NCBI GenBank assembly: GCA_964451255.1
Contig: CAYVHL010000005.1
Coordinates: 98,800-162,799, forward strand
Direction: 5' to 3'
DNA length: 64,000 nt
Origin: JAHBTB01 sp964451255
Lineage (GTDB): Bacteria; Armatimonadota; Fimbriimonadia; Fimbriimonadales; Fimbriimonadaceae
Below are positions 41,639 to 49,971 of the stretch, piece by piece; position 1 is the stretch's first letter; every line of letters begins with the position of its first letter. Below the pieces are notes generated by a model. It was not told the DNA's origin. It was given only the letters and a program-made list of their open reading frames with translations, and searched no databases. Made by a program: the position numbers and the translations under genes.

Positions 41639-42964
41639 ATGCCCGCTCAAACCAAAACCCAGAAGATCAAGCCAAGTTTTGAGACCCAAGTGCTGCACGG
41701 AGGGCAGTCTGTCGATCCGACCACCAAGAGCCGAGCCGTCCCTATCTACCAGACCACCAGCTACGTCTTCGACGACACGGGCCATGCCGCCCGGCTGTTT
41801 GGGCTGCAAGAGTTCGGAAACATCTACACGCGGATCATGAACCCGACCACGGACGTGCTGGAGCAGCGCGTCGCCGCCCTAGAAGGTGGCACCGCGGCCG
41901 TGGCGACCGCCAGCGGCCAGGCGGCGACGACGCTGGCCATTACGTCGATCGTAGAGAACGGCGGTGAGATCGTCAGTAGCACCAGCCTCTATGGCGGCAC
42001 GTACAACCTCTTCCTTTACACCCTGCCGAAGTGGGGGATCAACGTCAAGTTTGTCGACCCCGACGACCCGGAGAACTTTAAGCGTGCCATCACCGAGAAG
42101 ACGAAGCTGATCTTTGCGGAGACCGTAGGGAACCCTAAGAACGACACCTTCGACATTGAGGCGGTCGCCAAGATCGGGCGAGAGCAGGGCGTCCCGCTCT
42201 TGATCGACAACACGGTCCCAACTCCTTATTTGGTCAAGCCGTTCGACTACGGGGCGTCGGCGGTGGTCCATTCCCTCACGAAATTTCTCGGCGGTCACGG
42301 AACCTCGATCGGAGGGATCCTCGTCGACGGCGGCAGTTTCGATTGGGGCACGGGGCGGTTTCCGAACTTCACAGAGCCGGATCCGAGCTATCACGGCCTC
42401 AAGTTCTGGGAGGTGTTCGGAAACTTTCCCGGACTCGGAAACGTGGCCCTCGGTATCAAGGCGCGTGTCCAGGGTCTTCGAGACACGGGAAGTTCAATCT
42501 CGCCCTTCAACGCTTGGGCGATTTTGCAAGGCGTCGAGACGTTGCACTTGCGGGTCGAACGGCACAGTGACAACGCCCTCTCGGTGGCGAAGTTCTTGGA
42601 GAGCCACCCGTTGGTCAGCTGGGTCTCCTACGCGGGTCTGCCTTCGCACAAGTACCACTCGCGGGCGAAGAAGTACCACTACCGGGGCAAGTACGGCGCC
42701 ATCATCGGCTTCGGCATCAAGGGAGGCTATGACTCGGCCCTGAAGTTCATTGACGGGCTCCAGATCTTCTCGCTGCTGGCGAACATCGGGGACGCGAAGT
42801 CCCTTGTGATCCATCCGGCAAGCACGACCCACCAGCAACTGAACCCCGAAGAGCAGCTGGCGACCGGTGTCACGCCAGACTTCATCAGGTTGTCTGTCGG
42901 GCTGGAAAACGTGGACGACCTTATCAAGGACCTCAACCAAGCGCTGGAAGCCAGCCAGTCTTGA
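41639..42964 (+). CDS. metY: O-acetylhomoserine aminocarboxypropyltransferase (sulfhydrylase)
   Basis: A 441-residue PLP enzyme of fold type I, the long MetY form that makes homocysteine from O-acetylhomoserine and sulfide. PLP sites: NIYTRIMNPTTDVLEQRVAALEGG; TASGQAATTLAITSI; the pairing Asp in LLIDNTVPTPYL; the Schiff-base Lys in VVHSLTKFLGGHGTSIGGILV. The late insert FGNFPGLGNVALGIKARVQGLRD and the ending HPASTTHQQL fit the MetY subgroup. GAGGT lies nine bases before the ATG. The 165-base AT-rich leader has no recognisable SAM riboswitch. Confidence 0.94.
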   Translation: MPAQTKTQKIKPSFETQVLHGGQSVDPTTKSRAVPIYQTTSYVFDDTGHAARLFGLQEFGNIYTRIMNPTTDVLEQRVAALEGGTAAVATASGQAATTLAITSIVENGGEIVSSTSLYGGTYNLFLYTLPKWGINVKFVDPDDPENFKRAITEKTKLIFAETVGNPKNDTFDIEAVAKIGREQGVPLLIDNTVPTPYLVKPFDYGASAVVHSLTKFLGGHGTSIGGILVDGGSFDWGTGRFPNFTEPDPSYHGLKFWEVFGNFPGLGNVALGIKARVQGLRDTGSSISPFNAWAILQGVETLHLRVERHSDNALSVAKFLESHPLVSWVSYAGLPSHKYHSRAKKYHYRGKYGAIIGFGIKGGYDSALKFIDGLQIFSLLANIGDAKSLVIHPASTTHQQLNPEEQLATGVTPDFIRLSVGLENVDDLIKDLNQALEASQS

Positions 42965-43007
42965 TTGCTCGGATTAGTACCTATTCCTTTGCGATTGTGT
43001 TCCGCAT

Positions 43008-43033
43008 GGCCGCCCGAGGCACCTCGGGCGGCC
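43008..43033 (+). terminator. GC-rich stem-loop after metY
   Basis: GGCCGCCCGAGG (43008-43019) and its complement (43022-43033) form a long perfect stem with a minimal loop, 44 bases after the metY stop. No T-tract follows, so it may act as an attenuator or mRNA-end protector rather than a full terminator. It makes a translation start before 43041 for the next gene unlikely. Confidence 0.55.
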
Positions 43034-43112
43034 CCTCCAAGTGGGGCGTTTCGCCGCGGACAAGGAACTTTGTACGGCCCAGGGTCCAGACACCTTTGGT
43101 ATTCTGAAAGCC

Positions 43113-44174
43113 GTGAGCGGGTTCGACCGCACAAAGTATTTCGACAACGCCGCGACGACGCCACTTGACCCGTTGGTCAAGGAGGCGATGGAGCCATGGT
43201 TGGACGAAGGTTTCGGCAACGCCAACAGCATCCATGCTTGGGGCCGATCCGCCCGACAGGCTGTTGAGAAGGCAAGGGAACAGGTCGCCGAGTTGATCGG
43301 CGCCGACGACCCGAGCCAAGTCATCTTCACGAGCGGCGCGACCGAGAGTAACAACTGGGTCCTGTGCGGGGCCGTCCTTGACTGCGCCAAGGTGAGCCCC
43401 TTCGAACACGTCAGCGTCCGTGACGCGGTCGAGGCCTGGTGTCAGGACCCCTACCTGGCGAACGATGGTTGGACAGTCCTTCCGAAGAAGACAAAGCTGG
43501 CCAGCGTCATGGCTGTCTGCAACGAGACCGGGGCGGTATTGGCCCACCCGATGTGCGGCGGCCGCAACCATAGCGACGGCACACAGGCTATCGGCAAGAT
43601 CCCTTGGTCGGTAGGAAAGCTCGATTTCGCCTCGTTCAGTTCGCACAAGATCTATGGCCCGAAGGGTGTCGGCGGACTCTATCTGCGCGACCCTGACACG
43701 ATCAAGCCGTTCCTTCACGGCGGCGGGCAGGAATTGCACCTCCGAGGGGGCACGCTGAACGTGGCCGGGATCATCGGCTTCGGGGCGGCCTGCGCCCTGT
43801 CCAAGGAAAGGCTAGAAGAGAACCGTAGCCACGCCCTCGCCCTGCGGAAAGTCGTCATGGACGAGTTGCCGGAGGCTCAATGCAACGACGCTCCGGATCA
43901 GAGCCCTTTCGTCCTCAGCCTGACATTCCCCGGCGTCACCGGGGAGTCACTGGTGGTCGAGGCGGACGCGAACGGTTACGCGATCAGCGCGGGCCCGGCC
44001 TGCAGCAGCGGCAAGACGGCGCCGAGCAAGGTGTTGCTCGCCGCCGGGTTGTCGGCCGAGGAGGCCCATGCCACGATAAGGTTATCGTTCGGTAGGTCCA
44101 ACACCCTAGAAGCCGCCCGTGGACTGGGTGAGACGCTACGACGTTCGGCCCAGACCCTCGCAATGCTCGGCTGA
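43113..44174 (+). CDS. Cysteine desulfurase (NifS/IscS-like)
   Basis: About 353 residues; PLP enzyme that takes sulfur from cysteine for Fe-S clusters or thiolation. Visible: YFDNAATTPLDP at the N-terminus, TSGATESNNW, SVMAVCNETGAVL, the PLP-Lys in ASFSSHKIYGPKGVGGLY, and the active Cys in ISAGPACSSGKTAPS, followed by RLSFGRSNT. The loop is the short-loop (group II-like or compact) form. The GTG at 43113 is chosen because it begins at the family N-terminus; a GTG at 43041 falls at the end of the metY stem-loop. It follows metY, so both may serve sulfur amino acid use. Confidence 0.88.
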   Translation: MSGFDRTKYFDNAATTPLDPLVKEAMEPWLDEGFGNANSIHAWGRSARQAVEKAREQVAELIGADDPSQVIFTSGATESNNWVLCGAVLDCAKVSPFEHVSVRDAVEAWCQDPYLANDGWTVLPKKTKLASVMAVCNETGAVLAHPMCGGRNHSDGTQAIGKIPWSVGKLDFASFSSHKIYGPKGVGGLYLRDPDTIKPFLHGGGQELHLRGGTLNVAGIIGFGAACALSKERLEENRSHALALRKVVMDELPEAQCNDAPDQSPFVLSLTFPGVTGESLVVEADANGYAISAGPACSSGKTAPSKVLLAAGLSAEEAHATIRLSFGRSNTLEAARGLGETLRRSAQTLAMLG

Positions 44175-44487
44175 ACTAGGACCAGAGCCTGAAACTGGGT
44201 CACATTTCTCGACGTCGAACCATTTTGGCAAGGGTTGTGAGCCCCGGCCGTTTGGTACCGAATGGTCCAACTTTCAAAAGTTCTTGAAAAAGACCTTGAT
44301 GATCGTGAAATCGTTTGATATCTTGTTTGGACGCCTTGTTGAGTTCAAGGCAAAGTCGAATTCATTCTGGCGGGCCACCTCGCAACGAGGCGCGGACAGG
44401 ACGCTGGGCCACAAACAGCAGGCTTTTGGTGGGACCTTGCTCTAAACAAGGCTCGACCGTAGTCTGTAAAGAGAGAACTAAATTATC
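44175..44487 (+). other. Long leader of the sigma-factor gene with twin hairpins
   Basis: 313 bases without a gene. Two hairpins with the same stem, CCTTG/CAAGG, and 7-base loops lie at 44334-44350 and 44435-44451. A candidate promoter sits at 44296-44324. The repeated stem suggests a structured 5' leader; its role is unknown. The ATG of sigA lies at 44488 with AGAG upstream. Confidence 0.5.
44296..44324 (+). promoter_or_regulatory. Candidate sigma-70-type promoter of the sigma-factor gene
   Basis: TTGATG (44296-44301) and TATCTT (44319-44324) are separated by 17 bases, each matching four of six consensus positions. It lies about 165 bases before the start of the sigma gene and directly before the first hairpin of its leader. 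Confidence 0.4.
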
Positions 44488-45621
44488 ATGCCAGTTGAAA
44501 ACGGAATGCCTCCCCAAGTCCGCCGCGGCAAGGCGATCACGGTGCGCACCCACGCGCGCCACGCCTATGTCGACGCAAGCAAACACATGGTCGCCGATGA
44601 CAGCGAACCGGCAGCAGACGAGCTGTTGGAGCTCGAGGAGGCCGAAGAGGAAGAGTCCGAGACTCCACCGCAGCACGACGACAGCGAAGAGCTGGAGATG
44701 TGGATGCGCCAGACTCGGCGCGCCCACTTGCTCACCCCGGGCCAAGAAGAGGACCTCGCCAAGAAGGTGCAGGCCAAGGACTTGGCCGAGCAAGACAAGT
44801 GGAGCAAGGTCGCCGAACTCCTGAACCTCCCTCGTGACTACGAATTCTGCGACTTCGAGCGCAAGGACGTCATGAAGGTCGGAACCTTGGCCAAGCAGCA
44901 GCTCATCGAGAGCAACCTGCGGCTGGTGGTCAGCATCGCCAAGAAGTACAACGCCCGCGGCATCCCCCTCGCCGACTTGATCCAAGAGGGCAACCTGGGC
45001 CTGATCCGCGCGGTCGAGAAGTTCGACTGGCGCAAGGGTTTCCGCTTCAGCACCTATGCCACGTGGTGGATCCGCCGGGCCATCGCCCGCGCGATCATCA
45101 ACCAGGGCCGCACGATCCGTATCCCGGTGTACGTCGCCGAACTCATCAACAAGGTGATGAAGACGGCCAACCAACTGCAGCAGGAACTCCACCGAGAAGC
45201 GACGCCCGAAGAGGTCGCCGAGCGGGTCGGGATGTCGGCTGAGCGCGTGCAAGAGATGTTGCGTGTGGCCGTCGAGCCCCTGTCGCTAGAGACCCCGGTC
45301 GGTGAAAAGGACAACTCGTCCATCGGCGATTTTATCCCCAGCACCGGCATGCCGACACCTTCGGACGTGACTTGGAGCCTGATCCGACGCGAGGAGATCG
45401 ACGGCATCCTTGGGCGGCTCACGAGCCGCGAGAGGGACGTCGTGAGGCTTCGCTTCGGTTTGGATGACGGCCGCTCGCGGACTCTGGAAGAGGTCGGTTC
45501 TGCCCTCAATGTGACCCGCGAACGAGTCCGCCAGATCGAGCTCCGGGCGATGAAGAAGCTCCGCCATATCGGCCAGGAACTTTCCGCGCAGGGATTCATG
45601 ATCACGCCGACGCCGAGCTGA
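44488..45621 (+). CDS. sigA: Primary-type RNA polymerase sigma factor (SigA/RpoD)
   Basis: A 377-residue group 1/2 sigma-70 factor. An acidic N-terminal tail (ELLELEEAEEEESE) replaces most of region 1.1. Region 1.2 and 2.1 begin near residue 68 (DSEELEMWMRQTRRAHLLTPGQE). Region 2 has LIESNLRLVVSIAKKYNARG and GNLGLIRAVEKFDWRKGFRFSTYATWWIRRAIARAI, with the usual -10-recognition helix. Region 3 (AELINKVMKTANQLQQELHRE) and region 4 (SRERDVVRLRFGLDDGRSR, then NVTRERVRQIELRAMKKLRH) are complete. Length suits the housekeeping sigma of a small phylum. A terminator follows at 45641. Confidence 0.96.
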   Translation: MPVENGMPPQVRRGKAITVRTHARHAYVDASKHMVADDSEPAADELLELEEAEEEESETPPQHDDSEELEMWMRQTRRAHLLTPGQEEDLAKKVQAKDLAEQDKWSKVAELLNLPRDYEFCDFERKDVMKVGTLAKQQLIESNLRLVVSIAKKYNARGIPLADLIQEGNLGLIRAVEKFDWRKGFRFSTYATWWIRRAIARAIINQGRTIRIPVYVAELINKVMKTANQLQQELHREATPEEVAERVGMSAERVQEMLRVAVEPLSLETPVGEKDNSSIGDFIPSTGMPTPSDVTWSLIRREEIDGILGRLTSRERDVVRLRFGLDDGRSRTLEEVGSALNVTRERVRQIELRAMKKLRHIGQELSAQGFMITPTPS

Positions 45622-45640
45622 GCGGGGTGGGCACATGAAC

Positions 45641-45680
45641 GACCCTCCCGGAGATATCCGGGAGGGTCAATTGCTTCTTG
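45641..45680 (+). terminator. Terminator of the sigma-factor gene
   Basis: A perfect 12-bp stem (GACCCTCCCGGA at 45641-45652 with 45657-45668) around a GATA loop, followed by AATTGCTTCTTG. It is 20 bases after the stop codon. Confidence 0.85.
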
Positions 45681-45797
45681 ACCGGTATTTATGCGGGTTC
45701 GCTTGAACACCGTGCGCAATCAAGAGAAGTTCGTGTAGAATTCTTTGAGTAATCTCAGGTCTAGCTGATGTGAGATCGCTAAGTTGAGAGGAACCCA

Positions 45798-46436
45798 ATG
45801 AAGGGAAATTTATTAGCGGTGGCACTAGTTGCCACATGCTTTGCCAATGCCTCGGTCGTCAACGGCTCATTTGAGGATCCCGTTATCGCAACGGGGACGT
45901 ACACCACAGTATCGATCCCCGGATGGTCTAAGGGCCCCACCGGTGATTTTGGCGTCTGGAACATCCCCCTTGCCGGCTTTTTCAACGCAGAGGCTCCAGA
46001 TGGAACGAACATTGGTTATATGAATGGCCACTTTTTAGCCCAGCAAACCGATAACGTCTTGGCGGTAGGTGAGACTACCTTGACTTTGATGGGGGGCAGA
46101 CGACACGATTCTTTTGCAGGCTCCTTTACCGCCCGGCTCATTGCAGGTGGCACTTTGGCCGACGGTGTGGTTACCGGAGGAACTTTACTTTCAGAGTCGA
46201 CCTTCAGCCACATAGATCACGACCCAGACTCCTTTAGCCTGGTGACTGTCACATACGATGCCCTGGACGGGGACGCGAGCCTGGGCAAGTTGCTCACGAT
46301 CCAGATCGAAAGGGTCGGGGGTTCACAGGCGAATTTCGACGATGTCCGGCTCCATGTTGATGCTGTGCCTGAGCCAGGGACAATGGCGGCCCTTAGTCTC
46401 GGCCTGACGGCTCTCATACGACGCCGCCGGGTTTGA
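45798..46436 (+). CDS. Secreted PEP-CTERM protein with a jelly-roll-like domain
   Basis: A 212-residue secreted protein: signal peptide KGNLLAVALVATCFANA, then a beta-rich domain starting SVVNGSFEDPVIATGTY, a typical opening of choice-of-anchor/CBM-like extracellular proteins. The end reads VPEPGTMAALSLGLTALIRRRRV, the PEP-CTERM sorting tail. The gene is AT-richer than its neighbours at its 5' end. The ATG has GAGGA eight bases upstream. It is the third such anchored protein in the window. Confidence 0.87.
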   Translation: MKGNLLAVALVATCFANASVVNGSFEDPVIATGTYTTVSIPGWSKGPTGDFGVWNIPLAGFFNAEAPDGTNIGYMNGHFLAQQTDNVLAVGETTLTLMGGRRHDSFAGSFTARLIAGGTLADGVVTGGTLLSESTFSHIDHDPDSFSLVTVTYDALDGDASLGKLLTIQIERVGGSQANFDDVRLHVDAVPEPGTMAALSLGLTALIRRRRV

Positions 46437-46482
46437 CGGCCGAAATCATTGAAAACCGGGCCGGGTTCGATAAAATTGTCGT

Positions 46483-46857
46483 ATGCCTGGCCCTTGCCTC
46501 TTGGCCCTGGCCTACGCACGGATACCGTCGCGTATGTTCGTCACCCGCGCGGAACTGATGTCCCGGATGGAGATCGTCCGGGCGTCGCTTGAAAGTGCGC
46601 TGACCCTAGTGCCGCTTGCCGAGTCGGCGCGGGTCGCCGGCTTGTCGCCATGCCATTTCCAACGGTTGTTCAAGACGACCTACGGGGTGTCGCCGCGCAA
46701 GTACCAGGTGCGCAGTCGATTCGCCTGGGCTACGGCGCAACTGCAGTCTGGAGTCCAGGTCGGAGACGTGGCGGCGAGGCTGGGCTATAGCGAAGCCAGT
46801 TCGTTTTCTCGGGCTTACTTCGCCGCGACCGGATCGCGCCCAGGAGCCTTGCGCTAG
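46483..46857 (+). CDS. AraC-family DNA-binding protein (HTH domain only)
   Basis: A 124-residue AraC double HTH without an effector domain. First HTH: LAESARVAGLSPCHFQRLFKTTYGVSPRKYQ (near 47-77); second: VGDVAARLGYSEASSFSRAYFAATG. The start could instead be the ATG at 46534. It lies 52 bases upstream of a VOC gene on the same strand, the same arrangement as at 4.3-5.2 kb but with a different sequence. Confidence 0.85.
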   Translation: MPGPCLLALAYARIPSRMFVTRAELMSRMEIVRASLESALTLVPLAESARVAGLSPCHFQRLFKTTYGVSPRKYQVRSRFAWATAQLQSGVQVGDVAARLGYSEASSFSRAYFAATGSRPGALR

Positions 46858-46909
46858 TTTCGCAAGAACTGTCATAGATCTCGACACTTGTAGCCCATAT
46901 CATAGGCCC

Positions 46910-47257
46910 ATGAGCAGGATCTGCCACATCGAATTCGAAGTCACCGACGTCGTGCGTGCCCAAAGGTTCTACGAAGGCCTGTTTGACTGGACGTTCCGAG
47001 CCTTCACCGACTCAATGGTGGTGTTCGGGATCGGCGACGACCACATCGGCGGATTGCAACGGGTGGACCACGTCGCAGCGGGCTCCTCCCCTAGCGTCTG
47101 GTTCAGGGTGGAGGACATTGACGCGTTGACGTCGAGGGCCGGCACCCTAGGCGGCTCTGTGGTCCGGGAGCGCGAAGAAGTCCCCCACGTCGGCTGGTCC
47201 GCCCAGTTGGCCGACCCGGACGGCAACAAAGTCGGGATCGTGCAATACACCGCCTGA
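46910..47257 (+). CDS. VOC-superfamily protein
   Basis: A 115-residue VOC protein starting SRICHIEFEVTDVVRAQRFYEGLFDWTF, with DDHIGGLQRVDH and the typical ending SAQLADPDGNKVGIVQYT. The family's N-terminal metal residue (His in ICHIEF) is present. The longer in-frame upstream segment overlaps the AraC gene and is rejected. Probable target of the AraC-type neighbour. Confidence 0.85.
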   Translation: MSRICHIEFEVTDVVRAQRFYEGLFDWTFRAFTDSMVVFGIGDDHIGGLQRVDHVAAGSSPSVWFRVEDIDALTSRAGTLGGSVVREREEVPHVGWSAQLADPDGNKVGIVQYTA

Positions 47258-47357
47258 TCTGTCGGCCGGTCAGCGGGCCGGAAGGGCGGTATAATCGCTC
47301 CACCCAAGACGCCGCCCGACGGGTGGCCACCAAGCGGGACCTAACCACCATGCACAC

Positions 47358-48518
47358 GTGAGCACGACCCTTTCGCTAGCCGACTTCGGCATCAGCGAAC
47401 TCACCGGCTTTCTTCCGGAGAAAGCACCTCTTCATTCCCTGCCTGCCGCATTCGACGCTTGGGAGCATCTCGCCCAGAAACTTCCCAAGTACCTGATGTC
47501 GGATAGGTTCCGCGGCTATGTCGATCAGTTGCCTCCATTTCCTGTCGACCTTTTGACCACAGAGGAAGAGATCGAAAGGGCGATGGTCGTGCTGAGTTAT
47601 ATCGGCCATGCCTATGTCTGGCAGGGTGCCAAGGCCGCGGATCGGATCCCGGCCGTCTTGGCCGTGCCGTGGCATGCCGTCGCGACGAAGCTTGGCCGAC
47701 CGCCCGTACTGAGCTATGCCAGCTACTGCTTGAACAACTACCACCGTCTGGACGAGCGACGCCCTCTTGAGACCGGTAACGTCGCACTTGTCCAAAGTTT
47801 CCTGGGTGGCGCCGACGAGGAGTGGTTCGTGATCATCCACATCGACATCGAGATGCGGGCGGTCCCTGCCATCCGCGAGCTTCTGCCGGCGCAGGCGGCG
47901 GTCGCCTCCGGCGATGTCAAGCGGATCCAAGAGTCGTTCAGCTTCATCGGAGACGCTCTGGACGCCATCAACGTGACGATGGAGCGCATGCCCGAACTGT
48001 GCGACCCGTACATCTATTACCGCCGCGTCCGGCCCTACATCCACGGATGGAACAGCCACCCAGACATGCCGGACGGCCTTGTCTATGAAGGCGTCGGCGA
48101 ATATGGGGGCAAAGGGCAGAAGTTCCGTGGTGAGACTGGCGCCCAAAGCGGCATCGTGCCGGCCTTGGACGCTTTCTTCGGAGTCGACCATGCCCCAGGC
48201 AAGTTGCGCGACTACCTTATGGAGATGCGCGACTATATGCCGCCGGGCCACAAGCGGTTCGTCGAGGCGATCGAGGCCGGGCCGTCTCTGCGGACGTTCG
48301 TCGAATCGCATCCCGAACTGCAGGAAGGCTACGACCGGTGCGTCGCGGCGGTCCATCGGTTCCGGGCCAAGCACCTGGAGTACGCCGCGACGTATATCTT
48401 CAAGCAGGCGCAGACCGACTCCAAGAACCCGCATGCCGTCGGTACCGGCGGCACGCCGTTCATGCCGTACCTCAAGAAGCACCGCGACGAGACTAAGGAA
48501 CACTTGGTCTCCCACTGA
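47358..48518 (+). CDS. Indoleamine 2,3-dioxygenase-like heme enzyme
   Basis: A 386-residue heme dioxygenase. IDO family marks: LSYASYCLNNYHR, FLGGADEEWFVIIHIDIEM, FRGETGAQSGIVPALDAFFGVDH (distal-side and substrate loop), the proximal His in RFRAKHLEYAATYIF, and the GTGGTPFMPYLKKHRDET box. It would open the indole ring of tryptophan. The GTG start at 47358 follows an in-frame TGA for the nearby ATG, so it is the only sensible start. Terminator at 48540. With Hpd, it implies aromatic amino-acid degradation. Confidence 0.93.
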   Translation: MSTTLSLADFGISELTGFLPEKAPLHSLPAAFDAWEHLAQKLPKYLMSDRFRGYVDQLPPFPVDLLTTEEEIERAMVVLSYIGHAYVWQGAKAADRIPAVLAVPWHAVATKLGRPPVLSYASYCLNNYHRLDERRPLETGNVALVQSFLGGADEEWFVIIHIDIEMRAVPAIRELLPAQAAVASGDVKRIQESFSFIGDALDAINVTMERMPELCDPYIYYRRVRPYIHGWNSHPDMPDGLVYEGVGEYGGKGQKFRGETGAQSGIVPALDAFFGVDHAPGKLRDYLMEMRDYMPPGHKRFVEAIEAGPSLRTFVESHPELQEGYDRCVAAVHRFRAKHLEYAATYIFKQAQTDSKNPHAVGTGGTPFMPYLKKHRDETKEHLVSH

Positions 48519-48539
48519 GGTCGGCAAATTCAAACTACG

Positions 48540-48574
48540 AAGGCTGCCTCGCATCGTAAAGCCGAGGCAGCCTT
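48540..48574 (+). terminator. Terminator of the IDO gene
   Basis: AAGGCTGCCTCG (48540-48551) pairs with 48563-48574 over an 11-base loop, followed by TGTTCTAG. It lies 21 bases after the IDO stop. Confidence 0.75.
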
Positions 48575-48589
48575 TGTTCTAGCATGCTT

Positions 48590-48882
48590 GTGGGGCGATG
48601 TCGACTTGAAAAGCACAGGTAGGCGACGAAATTCCACAATTTGAACCGATGGGTCTAAAGAACCCACCCCCCGCCCCCCCCCCCCCCCCTTCAACCTCAG
48701 AAGCAGAACACAGACGCCCCATGTATGAACGTCCTTNNNNNNNNNNTTTTTGCTAGCCTGGGGGGGGGGCGGTGAAAATAAAAAAAGCCCAGGGAGGCAA
48801 AAAACTCCCAATATTTAGACCGGGGGGAAAAACCCCCCCCCCCCCCCCCCCCCAAGAGGAAGAGACTTGATACAATCACAGT
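48590..48882. other. Assembly gap with homopolymer runs and duplicated flank
   Basis: Ten Ns occupy 48737-48746. C runs lie at 48667-48672 and 48674-48689, a G run at 48760-48769, and a 21-base C run at 48833-48853. The stretch 48593-48690 and the stretch 48757-48853 can be aligned base by base with errors (both include a run similar to CACAGG-TAGGCGA-AAA and end before the C run), so the second looks like a low-quality re-read of the first. No gene is called here; the frames across it are made of homopolymer sequence. Confidence 0.8.
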
Positions 48883-49353
48883 ATGCGACTGATCGTGGTT
48901 GCTGGAATATTGGGTGGCATTGTCTACGCATTCTTTTCCGCTGTCAGTCCAGCCCACCGTCCAGAGCCCGGTCTCTCAACCACGATCATATCAGGTAAGA
49001 CGAGCCCCGACGATGTGTCCCTCTCGGTGGCGCTCGGTGCCGTCATTGACTTCTACGGTAGGCCGCTACCAACTCGTGGTCGACTTCTAGTCATATATGC
49101 AGGGCCATGTTCAAGCTGTCTTGCAAAGGCAATTACTCCGGGAACACTAAGGGATAAGTCAACACCAACGGTCGTCGCGTTCGCTGATGGCCCAGTTCCT
49201 GATGCTTGGTCACTAAAGAACCTGCCACCCCAGGTCTTCGTCGTCTTGCAGGCCAAGCCAGGACAATTTCACCATCTGCATCCCGCCTGGCCCGGCCAGT
49301 GGTGGTCGTATCAGGACGGAACGCTTCAAGACTATCAGAAGGACTTCATGTGA
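48883..49353 (+). CDS. Membrane-anchored thioredoxin-like protein with a CSSC motif
   Basis: A 156-residue protein with an N-terminal signal/anchor helix (RLIVVAGILGGIVYAFFSAV). After it, a thioredoxin-like core: a beta strand RGRLLVIYAGPCSSCLAKA that places CSSC where redoxins have their CxxC, then TPTVVAFADG and PPQVFVVLQ strands. The usual cis-Pro loop can be suggested in LPPQVFV. A TlpA-type thiol oxidoreductase facing the outside is the best reading, but no close subgroup is evident. First gene of the AT-richer cassette; two bases separate its stop from the next open frame. Confidence 0.6.
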   Translation: MRLIVVAGILGGIVYAFFSAVSPAHRPEPGLSTTIISGKTSPDDVSLSVALGAVIDFYGRPLPTRGRLLVIYAGPCSSCLAKAITPGTLRDKSTPTVVAFADGPVPDAWSLKNLPPQVFVVLQAKPGQFHHLHPAWPGQWWSYQDGTLQDYQKDFM

Positions 49354-49384
49354 GATGCACTATGAACGGGGAGCACGCATTGAA

Positions 49385-49930
49385 ATGTTAAGGAGAGCCT
49401 ACACAATTGTGGAGCTTCTCGTGGTGACATCCATCATCTTGTTGCTGCTTTCCTTGCTAGTACCGGTCATCGCCAGCGCCCGAAGACAAGCTCGTATCAC
49501 TTCTTCGGTCGGCAACCTGAGACAGTTGCATTCTTCTTGTCTCTTGTATGTGGAGGATTTCGGTGCGACACCTGGCCTTATTGTGGATTTGCCACCTGAC
49601 GGCTTGAGCGTGAAGAATGCGCTCCACCTACCCACACAGCTTTTCCATACTGGGGGCACGGGACTTGATCCAGAAAATAGGTCAAGTGACGTGTACAGGT
49701 GGTACTTTAGCACTCTCCGAACGCCAAACCAACTTGAAGCTTGGCGGGACTTTGTTTTACGTTCAAACAGTGACCCAGTCATCATATCCGATGACACTCA
49801 GTCGGAGGTGAACGAGGGAGATGCAGAAGGCTTATATGAGCCAAGGCTATCAATCGGAGTACGGTACAACGGATCCATCGAAAGACGGCGAAGAACCGGA
49901 ATGCTTGGCTCCTATGACTTTTGGTTATGA
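49385..49930 (+). CDS. Prepilin-like protein of the cysteine-rich cassette
   Basis: A 181-residue protein with a type IV prepilin-like start: basic MLRRA, then YTIVELLVVTSIILLLLSLL. The Glu lies at position 5 after A|Y, as in pseudopilins, although the usual Gly|Phe is not used. The rest is beta-rich and Asp/Glu-containing (FVLRSNSDPVIISDDTQSEV). The start is the ATG at 49385 with GGGGAG 11 bases upstream; ATG 49355 is the alternative. It overlaps the beginning of the next open frame. Confidence 0.65.
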   Translation: MLRRAYTIVELLVVTSIILLLLSLLVPVIASARRQARITSSVGNLRQLHSSCLLYVEDFGATPGLIVDLPPDGLSVKNALHLPTQLFHTGGTGLDPENRSSDVYRWYFSTLRTPNQLEAWRDFVLRSNSDPVIISDDTQSEVNEGDAEGLYEPRLSIGVRYNGSIERRRRTGMLGSYDFWL

Positions 49931-49971
49931 CTCCTCGCGGTTCTAATAGATTTGGATATGAAGGTGAAGAA

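Noticed and set aside
47376..48554. 392-codon frame antisense to the IDO gene
   Set aside because: The plus strand is a full IDO with its heme histidine; this is a shadow.
48530..48957. Open frames running through the N gap with Gly/Pro-rich translations
   Set aside because: They consist of homopolymer runs and unknown bases around an assembly gap.
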